NCBI GenBank assembly: GCA_015698045.1
Contig: BLAL01000229.1
Coordinates: forward strand, 1,772,001 to 1,836,000
Origin: Rhizophagus clarus
Lineage: Eukaryota; Glomeromycota; Glomeromycetes; Glomerales; Glomeraceae
Length of the DNA stretch: 64,000 nt
Reading direction: 5' to 3'
Below, piece after piece: positions 11,454 through 21,467 of the stretch. The notes beneath the pieces are model-generated. The model did no database searches and was not told the origin of the DNA. It was given only the letters and a program-made list of their open reading frames with translations. A program made the translations under genes and the position numbers. Position 1 is the first letter of the stretch; every line of letters starts with the position of its first letter.

Positions 11454-12104
11454 ATGACGGATGAAACAACCGAGTCTGCTAGCAGTAACACAACAGAAGA
11501 AGTAACTGAACCAATCGTTCACGACAAATTAATTTCGAGAAGAATATGGTATTACGTTTTCGGTGAATGGTCATGCCCTGATTGTGAAAATGAATGGACT
11601 CATAAAAGAACAAGAATTAATTTATCGAAATATAAAAATCGTGTTAAGGCTGATGATTTGCAAGATAACGAACGAGTTAAACAACAATGTAGAAAGTGTT
11701 CTTCCAAAAATTCAAAATTGATTAAATATAGTCCATTATCATCAGAAGATATTAAACCACCTGTTCGTGACCATTTAATCTGGAAAGATGCGGAAAGAAA
11801 TGAGTGGTATAGAGTATACGGCACTTGGGATTGTGACAATAACAATTGTGAAACAATTAGATGGACAAGCGCGTACACTTTTGTTCTCTTATCAAAATAC
11901 TTGGAAGAAATTTCTGCTGCTGATTTGACACGCGATACGCACTATTGGGGACAAGATTGTAAGAGTACGCAGTGTAACTCCTCCAGAGGGACATTAAAAG
12001 AATATCGACCATTAAGAAGAGGATCGTCGAAGAATAGGCCGCGTCATCTAGGAACTTTTTGCCACAAGTGTCCAGTTTCCCCTTGCGTCCAAACCGAACT
12101 TTAA
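11454..12104 (+). CDS. 3CxxC-type zinc-binding protein (two tandem modules)
   Basis: 216 residues in one exon. The ATG at 11454 is the first in frame; the open frame extends 48 nt upstream without another ATG. Two modules of similar design are visible. Module 1 (about 32-92) has aromatic YYVFGEWSCPDC with C41/C44 and later C79/C82. Module 2 (about 117-211) has WYRVYGTWDC with C127/C132, C169/C174 and a C-terminal C203/C206/C211 cluster. A WxC-xx-C entry strand, a long spacer and later CxxC pairs are the pattern of the zf-3CxxC / receptor-transporting-protein and ZAR1-like zinc-binding fold, known as RNA- or protein-binding modules. The acidic Thr/Glu N-terminus looks disordered. The family call is by motif spacing; the function is unknown. 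Confidence 0.65.
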   Translation: MTDETTESASSNTTEEVTEPIVHDKLISRRIWYYVFGEWSCPDCENEWTHKRTRINLSKYKNRVKADDLQDNERVKQQCRKCSSKNSKLIKYSPLSSEDIKPPVRDHLIWKDAERNEWYRVYGTWDCDNNNCETIRWTSAYTFVLLSKYLEEISAADLTRDTHYWGQDCKSTQCNSSRGTLKEYRPLRRGSSKNRPRHLGTFCHKCPVSPCVQTEL

Positions 12105-12668
12105 TCTTTCCATATGTTAACCTTAAACTGTTTATAGCAAACCGAGATCATTATTTTTCCTTAATTGAAACAATTAATAAACAAAAAAATTGTTGCTTAG
12201 ATGTCTCCTGCATGATATAATTGTCTATTATACAGGTTTTGTTCCAGTTCTAGCATATAAGGTTTTTTTTTTTTGACACAGATCTCTTTAGAATTAAGAA
12301 AATTTAAAAAAAATAAAAAATAAAAAATAAATGTAATAAAATCAGGTATTTATCTTCTTTTAGTCAAAATTTTTGTCATATTATACGATTTTAATCTTCA
12401 AAAAAAAAAAAAAAAAAACGGGAAACTCTATAAAAAAATTTTTTTTTTTTTAAATAAAATGATCCTATTGGCTAAGATCCCTTCTCCTTAAATCATGAGT
12501 TTATCATTTCCATATTAGTTTAATTTGGTATATATAGTAAATTAACCGTCAATTTTTCTTCAAATTCGGTAAAACACTTTTCTCTCCTCTTGGCATGCTT
12601 TTTTTGTAGATTAAACTGTAATATTTAAATACCAATATATATATATATATACACATATAAATTTTTTT
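12105..12668. other. intergenic spacer
   Basis: AT-rich sequence with several long homopolymers (A run at about 12400, T run at about 12440) and a TATATATATATATACACATATA microsatellite-like stretch just before the next start. No gene or RNA seen. Confidence 0.35.
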
Positions 12669-13779
12669 ATGGATAAAACTAGTGATTTTTCTCAATCTTC
12701 TTCTTTTGGTCCTTCTACTTCATCTGGACAAAAATTTGTTATAATGTTAAATGGTAATTCAAGTAATGTTAATTCTTTTCCAAAACATAATGTTCAAAGT
12801 AAGTTATATTCCTTAAACATTTCTTTTTTTACCTTTGGTGAATTTAAAATGAATTTGTGGAAATAAAATATTTTAAAATTAAGTCATAAGTTAAAGTTTA
12901 TATATGTTAATTAGGATTAATGTAAAAAAAATTTTTTTTTTTTTCTTAGCACCAATCATAAAAGTTAATGCTCCATTTTCAAGTACCAGCTCAACTACCA
13001 TATCTGTGCGAAGAATAACGAACAAGTCACCTGGACAAAGTGTTATAAGAAAACAAGAAACTGTATCTGGGATTCAAACTACGCACATTCGAAAATCTAC
13101 CCATCGTATCGAGTTAACTTCCCCTAGAATACGACGACAGCAACAACAACAGCAACAACAGCAACAACAACAGCAGCAGCAGCAGCAGCAGCAACAGCAA
13201 CAACAACAAAAACAACAACAGCTACATCAGCAGCAGCAGCAACAGCAGCAGCAGCAACAAGAACACCAGCAAAAACAGCAACAACAAACGACTTCAAAAC
13301 TAAATGAAGCAAATTTGTATGAAGAATTCGATCCTAGGAAAGCCGATTTAGTACTTCTAAAATATACCAAAGTAGTATTTTTTTTTTTTAATCTATTTGT
13401 AAGTTGTTTAATTTCTCAGAACATAATTCATTAAATTTTGGGTGATTTTTTCCAGGAAATGCTTAAAAAATACATTGAAGAAGAACCATCAGGTATACTA
13501 AGGAATGGCGAATGCACGTGGTCTGAGACTGAACCTTATATTAGAGAAGTCCATTTTCCTAAATTTAGAAAATATTTGCTTGATAGAGGAATACAAGCTC
13601 AGGATATACTTATATCCAAATGCCTTAAAGATTTACACATATCACGTCGTGATTTATGGAACAAAAAACAAAGAAAATTACGTGAATTACGTTCTAAAGA
13701 ACAATTTGATAATGCGGAAACTCAACCACCTAGGTCGGATGGTTATGTAGCATTTAAACAAAAAGATGTTCGTGACTAG
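12669..13779 (+). CDS. spliced glutamine-rich protein with conserved-looking C-terminal region, function unknown
   Basis: Three exons, 12669-12798, 12950-13371 and 13456-13779, joined by GTAAGT...TAG and GTAGTA...CAG introns. Exon lengths sum to 876 nt (291 residues) with matching phases. The N-terminus is Ser-rich, the middle has short basic patches, and about residues 107-155 are almost all glutamine, broken by LH, EH and K. The last exon encodes a compact 108-residue part with mixed charge and predicted helices, including TWSETEPYIREVHFPKFRKY, which looks like a folded domain. I do not recognise it. The CAA/CAG mixture argues against a very recent pure-repeat expansion. Confidence 0.75.
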
Positions 13780-15647
13780 TAAAATACCATATTGAGTATG
13801 GTGTTATAAATGAAATAAAATTTTGGGGTAATATTATATTATATTTTTAATTAATAAAAAAAGGGAGTTAATTTATTTTGATCTATCATCAAAATAAAAA
13901 AAAAAAAAAAATAATAATTTTTTATGAATAATGGGATCTGTTAAAGGTAATAATTATAAATTATCATTGTTTAATATCATTATATATTTATTTTCAGCAT
14001 TCACAAAAGTTATTCGTTATTAGTACAATATTTTGTATCATATCATTTTTTATTTTTTTTTTATTTACATTAAAAAATTTATATTTTTTTGTTTCAACAT
14101 AATCCGATTTTAAATCGAATAGTGTTTAAGGAATGTTGATTGTAAATAATAACTTGAATTCCAATATTTCTTCTGCCGAAAGATTCGTTACTCTCAAACC
14201 ACTGGTTTTTCCTTGAAAAAAAATTTTTTTTTTTTACATTGACCATTAACATAATATGACCAATAAAATCAACACGTGATTTCACAAATTTTTCTGCGTC
14301 TCTGCATCAACTTGACATCAAATACGAGCCTCGGGATAATTTTTTTTTTGGTTACGAGAACGTGAAAATTTTGGAGAGATTTCCTTCTTTATGTTAGGGC
14401 CACGAGGAATCGGTTTCCAAAAGAAGGGTTAAGGGTACAGTAATCAGCACAATCAGCATAATCAGCATAATCAGCATAAAACATCGTTTCACTATCAATT
14501 GTGTGAATTTTTTAATTCGACAATCGCGTTAATCTTGAATAAAAAAAAAAAAAAAAATTTCACTTTTCAGTTTCATCTTTTCCCCTTTTAATAAAATAAG
14601 TAATAATTTATGTTGACGATTTTACACGAATAATAATTTTATAAATGAATGAAATAAAAATAATATCAAACTTGACACTTTTTAATAGAACAAAAAAATA
14701 AATTATTGGAAAAAACTTGGTAAATCTTTTATAAAAAAAAAAAAAAGGAAATGATGAAATAAAAAAGATTTATTTAATTGTTATTTAACTTTAAAAAGCT
14801 AGAATAAAATTCGATGAAAATTTTAAATAAGTAATTATGAATAATCTATTGAATGTATTATAATTTATCGGAATTATGTACTTTTATCGGAATTATAATG
14901 ATAATTATGGATATTCCGAATGACATCACGAGAAAAATCTACTTTCTTTCTATTTATTACTCCTAATAGCCATCCCTATTCTCTCTTATCCTTCCTATCC
15001 TATTGCTCATTCTCCCATCCCTTCTTCACAAAATTGATTGAAATTATTGAATCCAATACGAAAGAATTCCTATTACAATGATCGAAAATCCTTGCGTTAT
15101 TAAGAAATTATTTACCCATTATCTGTTATCAGTTATATCGATTCTTAAAATAATTCTGTAGGGAACAACGTGAGCTAAAAAAAGTTTAAAAAATTCCGTA
15201 ACATGGTTATTCTATGTATTTGATAGATGATGCGGAACAGGAAAATTATCGAATGATTATACTTAAACGTATAAACGCGGAGCTCTACCTCGTATTGGGA
15301 AGATTTATATGTGAGAAAAAAATGTATGAAATATATATAATGCTTCTTTCTGTTAAAAATAATTGATGCATTTACGTTTACAGATAAATTATTTTTCTCA
15401 AGTTTTTTTTTTTCAATAATAATTATTGTACCTTAATCTAAAAAGTATCCTTATAAGCAATCTATAGGTCATTCACTTTCGCGAGAGATAATCTTGTGCC
15501 TCGATCTTTACTAATTTTGTCAAGTCTATCAGGTTTAATTTGAATAAATAAAGTATTTTAACATGAAGCAAATTCTCGTTTTATATAAATTCGATTGAAT
15601 GTTTCTTTAATTTCTCTCCTTCTCTCCTTTTTTTTTAAATCCTTTCT

Positions 15648-15685
<38 letters not shown>

Positions 15686-15709
15686 ATAAAATAAACTATA
15701 TATCAAGAC
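13780..15709. other. intergenic region with a 9-bp tandem repeat
   Basis: No supported gene in nearly 2 kb. At 14442-14477 there are four head-to-tail copies of AATCAGCAT (first copy ends in C). A CACGTG E-box lies at 14273-14278. The last 80 bp (15630-15683) switches from T-rich to a pure A run of about 30 directly before the next gene's start. Confidence 0.4.
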
Positions 15710-16345
15710 ATGGACGCTAACGAAGTTGATGATCCTTTGGCTCTTTTGGCTCCGGAAGACCTAGAAGATCTGGAAAATCAAAATCATGTTCAGGATATAC
15801 AGGAAACATATAATCAAATCCTTCAAATTCACCTGAACGTACTTAATCGAATTTTCCAAACCTTCAGAGACACAATTAGTCGACTCATTCCCACTCAAAC
15901 AGATTACTATGAAGAGGAGCAGGAACAACCACCCGCATCTTTTGATGAAATTTATTTTGCCAATCAGCATAATAATTCGTCCCCAAATTTGGAGAACTTT
16001 AATGATACTTTTGATGATGAAGAATCAACTGAATCAACTTCTTGTGATTATTCAAGCTATTCAAACTATTCATTCGACGAGAAAGATACGATAGATGATG
16101 TTAGCGATACGATGATGAAAATGTCTCTCTCTAAAAGCAAATTTAATGAAGTCGGAACATCGTCATCATTTAATCAACAGGAAAATATGATAGATGAAGT
16201 TAGTGATACATTGATGAGGATTTCCCTCTCTCAAAAAAATTTTAATGAAGTAGTAACTTCTTCATCTTTTAATCAACAACAACATCAAGAACAAGAACAA
16301 CAACGACGACGACGTCGTCAACAACGACAACGACAACAGTACTAA
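15710..16345 (+). CDS. acidic protein with internal 33-residue duplication and Q/R tail, unknown function
   Basis: A single-exon frame of 211 residues. The N-terminal 60 residues are acidic and hydrophobic (VDDPLALLAPEDLEDLENQN), followed by an Asp/Glu/Asn/Ser-rich middle. Two head-to-tail copies of a 33-residue unit begin IDDVSDTMMKMSLS and IDEVSDTLMRISLS and end in TSSSFNQQ; in DNA the period is 99 bp starting near 16091. The C-terminus is Gln then Arg/Gln-rich (QRRRRRQQRQRQQY), a possible nuclear-localisation or RNA-binding tail. Not recognised as any family. An acidic start with a basic tail would fit a nuclear regulator, but that is a guess. Confidence 0.7.
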   Translation: MDANEVDDPLALLAPEDLEDLENQNHVQDIQETYNQILQIHLNVLNRIFQTFRDTISRLIPTQTDYYEEEQEQPPASFDEIYFANQHNNSSPNLENFNDTFDDEESTESTSCDYSSYSNYSFDEKDTIDDVSDTMMKMSLSKSKFNEVGTSSSFNQQENMIDEVSDTLMRISLSQKNFNEVVTSSSFNQQQHQEQEQQRRRRRQQRQRQQY

Positions 16346-17392
16346 TGATCCACTGGAAATTTAAAAAAGTTTTCGTTATTAAATATATTCTTTATATTTA
16401 ATAATTATGTTTTCATTGTTGATTTCTACTTTACAAATAAAAGTTGTAGTTCTTTTTCAAACTTTTATACTATAACATTTATCACAATTCTCTTTCTTTT
16501 TTCCACTTTTAAGACGAAGAATTTTCAAATTTGTTTACAACAATTTTTTCCTTTAGATTTAATATTAAAGGTTTATGAATGAAGAAATTGAAATTAATTC
16601 TTTACATAATGATAATAATTAAAAATTACCTGTTTACAACATATATCATAGGAATACAAAGGGTTAAATAGGGGTTATTTTTTAGGATACTTTTAAGAAT
16701 GGTGAAATTATTATTGATTATCAGGTCAAAACTGGAGGCCTTTTCTTTAATTCAATCGGCTTTATTAATACCTTGCTTTTCGCTACCAAAACCCATTAAC
16801 CACATTTAAAAAATCTAATGCGTTACACGAATTATCGTTGTCCAATCAAAAATACAGTTGACAAATAGGATAAGAGATATTGTATACACAGTTTTATAAG
16901 CGCTCCTATTTTGATATCTATTTGAAAGATGAAAATTTGGATAGATTTGTTAAGGTTTGTTTTTGACAAGGTTGTTGCTTCGACATTATATAACAATTTT
17001 AGAAACAAGTTAGAGTATTAGACAAAAATTTTTTTCATTAACGTACTGAATATAAGTGAAATATTTATTGTTTTTTACTTTCTGACGCGACTGTATACTA
17101 TTGAAATGAATAAATTTTATTTATTATTAACATATTTTATCTAAAGTACGTTTTTTTGATACCAGAAAAAAACGTCATTACAATATTATCAATTACATCT
17201 TGACCTAATTCTTCAAAAAATTTTTTTTTTTTTTAAAAAAAAAAACCACGAAAAACTCATTTCTAACATTAAAAAAAACTTTGAAATAAAAAAATAAATA
17301 AATAATAATAATATAGAAAAAACAATTAATTAATTACTAATAAAGAAATAATATTTAAGATTAATCAAAATCTTAATCAATTAAATTAAATC
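16346..17392. other. convergent intergenic region
   Basis: Lies between a plus-strand and a minus-strand gene, so both should terminate here; AATAAA-type signals occur soon after the first stop (about 16436). T-run/A-run sequence at 17219-17244 precedes the minus-strand gene's 3' end. No gene seen. Confidence 0.35.
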
Positions 17393-18292
17393 TTAATTTA
17401 AAATAACAGCAGAAGCTAAGAGAGAACCGAGCATCATTAAATTAATTTCATTTTGGGTCGCAAGAGATTTGTCATCAGCGACTTGATATACGAATTTGCC
17501 AGGGTCAATTTTTGATGGGTCGGGTATTTTACCGTCCATGAATTCGAAACCACACTTAAGGAAAACGTAAAGTTTGGCAATGAAGAATTCATTTGGACCA
17601 ACATTGAAAGCAGCATTAAGAAGGGCTAAGGCTGCAGGATTTTCCTTCAAGTAATCAACAACGGTATTGAGAATGGCCTTGTTGCATGGAGTGCAAATGG
17701 ATCTTGGTTCGGCAACAACAAGTTTATCAATAATACCACCGAGTAATTTGAAATCTTTGGGAGGAGCAGGCAATGAGAGGATATTTGTGAAAGTTTCAAC
17801 CAAACAATATTCGTCCTTATTGTCTTTGAAGCAGATAATATCTCTAACTGGAGAATAGAATGTCATAGCACCTAAAGCTAATTGTATGAGTGGATTTTTA
17901 ATGTCGGCCGCACAACCTTCCGTAACGGTTTGGATAGCATTTTTTACACCTTCATCAGAGCATTTAGGAATAGAACAGGTAGCATCGAATATTGGCAATA
18001 ATTTTGGTCCATTAGTAATAGGATCCTTTATAAAGCTTGGGAGAAATTCAGGGTCAGTAAGAACTGGCAATAATGCTGCAACAGGTACACATTCGAAAAA
18101 TTCAGGGTTTGCGACAACGCTGAACAAAGCTGCTTGACATTGTGGTGATAATTCTCCAATTAATTCAATTGGATTAGCAGAGGGAATTTGGGGAGGTAAA
18201 GGTGGAACGGATAAGGTAGGCAAATTGCTAGCCAATCCCAAGCCCGCAGCAGCAACGAGGAGAATAGGAGTAAAAAGAGAAGTAAGTTTCAT
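17393..18292 (-). CDS. secreted, probably GPI-anchored cysteine-containing protein (DUF7729-like)
   Basis: 299 residues without introns. Residues 1-21 are a clear signal peptide (basic start, then leucine/alanine-rich, small residues before SNLPTLS). A proline-rich linker is followed by a helical domain with ten cysteines, an even number that suits disulfides, and recurring NPEFFECVP / TDPEFL motifs. The last 15 residues are hydrophobic (MMLGSLLASAVILN), preceded by small polar residues, as in GPI-attachment signals. The layout resembles fungal secreted proteins annotated DUF7729; that assignment is from memory of the pattern and not certain. It is likely displayed on the plasma membrane or wall. 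In a plant symbiont it would be a candidate surface or effector-like protein, which is speculation. Confidence 0.75.
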   Translation of the reverse strand: MKLTSLFTPILLVAAAGLGLASNLPTLSVPPLPPQIPSANPIELIGELSPQCQAALFSVVANPEFFECVPVAALLPVLTDPEFLPSFIKDPITNGPKLLPIFDATCSIPKCSDEGVKNAIQTVTEGCAADIKNPLIQLALGAMTFYSPVRDIICFKDNKDEYCLVETFTNILSLPAPPKDFKLLGGIIDKLVVAEPRSICTPCNKAILNTVVDYLKENPAALALLNAAFNVGPNEFFIAKLYVFLKCGFEFMDGKIPDPSKIDPGKFVYQVADDKSLATQNEINLMMLGSLLASAVILN

Positions 18293-18468
18293 TTTGGATT
18301 TTTAAAGACGTTATAAATAATTTTATAGGATTAAAAAGAAAAGCGGAAGAGGAGGAATTTGCCGCTAACGGAGCTTGTTGGGATAATGAAATTAATATTA
18401 AATATTAATTTATTTATTTTTTTTTTCTATTTTGTAATGATTTTTTTTTCTAGGAAATTTTCGTGTGT

Positions 18469-18475
18469 TTATATA
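18469..18475 (-). promoter_or_regulatory. TATA-box candidate for the secreted-protein gene
   Basis: On the minus strand TATATAA occurs about 180 bp upstream of the start codon at 18292. Motif and position only; alternatives exist in AT-rich DNA. Confidence 0.3.
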
Positions 18476-19154
18476 GCTTTGGGAAAAAAATTCGATTAAC
18501 AGAAAAGGGTCAAATGTTTAATGATTAATGATTCATAGACTAATATAGAAGGTTTGACAAAAGATCATGAAAGAGTTTTAACACGAAAATAAATGAATCA
18601 CATGTAAGGATAAGATGTTAGATTATAAACATTTCTTTTTATTTTTTTGTTTTTAATTAGAGAAATATTTTGATACGAAATTTAATTTGTATAAAAGTTA
18701 GTCATTTTAAAAAGAAATTTGCGGGGGTGAGGAAAGATAAGGGAAGATGAGATAATATAAAACCATAACTGCGTGAAATCAATTAACAAGATTTGTAGAT
18801 CTGGAAATTAATAATGAAAAAATTATTAAACATATAAATAATTAGCATGCGATGATTAACGAGGTACCCAAAGAACGTTCCAATCAATTATGATCGTCCG
18901 AGGATACTAAAAATTATTAAAAGATCCTTTTATAAGTTAGATTTATTTATTCGATTATTAAAGTTGTTCCTTTTTTTTTATTATAGAAAGAGAGGAGAAA
19001 ATAGAGTTGATCTTCTTTAATATGTACGATCTTTTGAAAATTAAATATCCATGAGAATACTCTAATAAAAAAAGGATATATTAACATAACAAAAATAAAT
19101 TTTCGTTTACGAATTTTTTTTTGTTTTTTTCGAAATGTTATAACGTACACTTAT
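18476..19154. other. intergenic spacer
   Basis: AT-rich sequence without a supported gene. A short minus-strand frame at 18947-19150 is compositionally biased and unsupported. Confidence 0.35.
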
Positions 19155-19324
19155 TGAGTCCAGTCATGATGTTTTAGATATGTGTAACATAAACACATGT
19201 GATGCGGACTCAAGTGATAAATAAATAAACCGGTCTAGAACTTTGGTATGTTTACTATGTAGATCATTTGTTATGCTTATTCATCACTAGAGTCCGGTGA
19301 CAAATAGTCACCGGACTGGACTCA
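19155..19324. mobile_element. MITE-like element with TGAGTCCAGTC ends and an internal hairpin
   Basis: TGAGTCCAGTC at 19155-19165 is matched by its exact reverse complement at 19314-19324. Within the right half AGTCCGGTGAC and GTCACCGGACT (about 19290-19316) form a perfect inverted repeat around a 5-base loop, overlapping the right terminus. No target duplication can be defined. No coding capacity. Confidence 0.5.
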
Positions 19325-19744
19325 TTTTGGACATGCTGCTTTTGCGGATTGCCATGGGGATCTGGGATCTTTATTTTAAAACCTATTAACCGAATTAAGA
19401 GTTGTACTATAAATAATGATTATGGAATTTGAAATTTAGAATTTAGGATTTGAGATTTAGAATTTGAACATTGACAGTGAACAAAAGTATCTATCCGTGC
19501 GTCTTCGTATTGAAATCCCCCATTTTATAATTTTGTGAGAAAACCAAATGTTATTGATTAATTATAAGAAACTGTTTATAATATTTTAACTTTTACAAAT
19601 TAACAATAAAAAAAGTTGAATATCTATAAGGAGTGACATATATTATAGCTAATATTTTAGGGGTGGGTAAGCGAAAATCTTAGGTTACACGATTTTTAAA
19701 AAATATGAATCGACTGCACGTGACCAAGATATCTTACCTGGGGG

Positions 19745-19946
19745 TAGTGATGGGACTTAAAAATTATTTCAAATCTTTTTTAATTAATAAGTACTTATTA
19801 AGTACTTATTAAGTTAATTATTAAGACTAATTATTAATTTAAAAATTAAAAGTCCTATGTTAATTTGAATTATTGACTTAATAAGTACTTATTAAGTTAA
19901 AATTAAAAATAGTTATTAAGTTAAAAATTAAAAAATCCCATCACTA
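19745..19946. mobile_element. MITE-like element with TAGTGATGGGA ends
   Basis: TAGTGATGGGA at the left and TCCCATCACTA at the right enclose about 200 bp whose interior is built from repeated ATTAAGTACTTATTAAG palindromes. Target duplication is not clear. It lies inside the degenerate repeat region. Confidence 0.55.
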
Positions 19947-20037
19947 CGGCTGGGGGGGTAAGCGCCTATAGTAAAAAAATATATGTCACTGGCCTAACAT
20001 TATAAATAAAATATTTACAGAATTATTTAAATTTATT

Positions 20038-20196
20038 AGGGTTCTTTGCTAGGAAAATGACCTTCTGAGGACTTTTTACCAAAAATTGAGATTTTTATGG
20101 TTCTTTATTTTTTAAAGCTAATAGATTAAAATGAGCTTAACAATAAAATTTAATTAAAAAATTTCTCAGAAGGCCATTTTCCTAGCAAAGAACCCT
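20038..20196. mobile_element. MITE-like element with ~31-bp TIRs
   Basis: The left end AGGGTTCTTTGCTAGGAAAA and the right end TTTTCCTAGCAAAGAACCCT are exact reverse complements, and the pairing continues to about 31 bp (GACCTTCTGAG versus CTCAGAAGGCC) with one mismatch. The 159-bp element has an AT-rich interior and no coding. Flanks are both T-rich, so a target duplication cannot be called with confidence. Confidence 0.7.
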
Positions 20197-21467
20197 TTTT
20201 ATTATATTTCATAAAACATTTCACTTTGAGATTTGCAATTTAGAATTTAGGATCTGAGATTAGAATCTGAATATTGGCAGCATGTATAATGAATAGTTAA
20301 CATTTTACATTGTTTAATTATAAGAAGCCGTTTATTTTAAATTTATAAATTATTACTTTTTATTCATATTTCATTATTTCATAACAATAAACATCTCATA
20401 TTGGGATTTTGGGATTTGAAATTTAGAACTTAGGATTTAAGGTTTAGAATTTGAATATTGACACGTGTCCCACCAAATTGGAATAAAGATACTGTATATA
20501 TTTGCCCTCATATCGAAACTCCCATCTCTAACATGTATAATGTAAAGTCTCCGTTAAACTAATAATATAATGATTATTGAAATCTGTTTCATATCGAATT
20601 CTCCCATTTAATAACTATTTTATTATTTTGTAACAACTTTTTTAAACAATAATAAATTGAATATTTACAGTATTTTTTACTTTTTGTTCATATTTCATAA
20701 AACCGCTCATAATAATAGTAAATAATAATTAGGGGTTTGAAATTTAGAATTTAGAGATTTGAAATTTGGCATCTGAATATTGACAGCATGTATAATGTAC
20801 AGCCCCGTCAAACACAATGTTTAAAATCCCGAACGTCAACTTCCGAATTTTTGATGGATCAAAAATTGATCGGTCACATTTGATCGACCAATCAAATCGA
20901 TCAAAAATTGTAATCTAAAATAAGTTTTTAAAATTTCGTTCGATATTATACAAGAAATTTTTCATTGTACTTATTGATTGATCGATTCTATTGATTGCAT
21001 ATTTGTTTGTTATCGATCATAAATTCCTTAATTTCATAAAACATTTCGCATTGAAATTTTAATAGTAATCTGGGATTTGGGATTTGGAATCTGAAAATAT
21101 GTAGCACGTATAATGTACAGTCCTGACAAACCGATAATACAATGTAAATTTTATTTGACGGAGCATTTTTATAATAATTTGAATTTTTGTATTATAAATA
21201 AAATATTTGTTTTTTTACTTTTTATTCATATCATATTTCAAATAAAGTATAATTTTTTGATCCAATATTTATATAAAGATATCTACATATAAAATTTACA
21301 TTATACTGTACATATATTATGTTAATAAATGCAAATGAACTCTTCAAAAAATAAATACATATATATATAAAAGAAAAAAACTTCAAATAATCTGTTTTAG
21401 AAGAAAATTGATCGAATCTTTGAAAAAGATATGCTTTATTTAACATAACTTTTTACTCTTTCACTTT

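Larger units (their letters stand above)
19410..21130. repeat. degenerate dispersed/tandem repeat, ~330-bp period in its right part
   Basis: A signature of stuttering GGATTTGAAATTTAGAATTT words recurs near 19430, 20226, 20403, 20737 and 21069; the last three are about 333 bp apart. Associated with it are copies of CATGTATAATGTACAG (near 20281, 20528, 20787, 21105), a following CCGTCAAAC-like box and an upstream CATATTTCATAAAAC box. This is a decayed array of unknown origin with no protein-coding frames. Confidence 0.6.
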
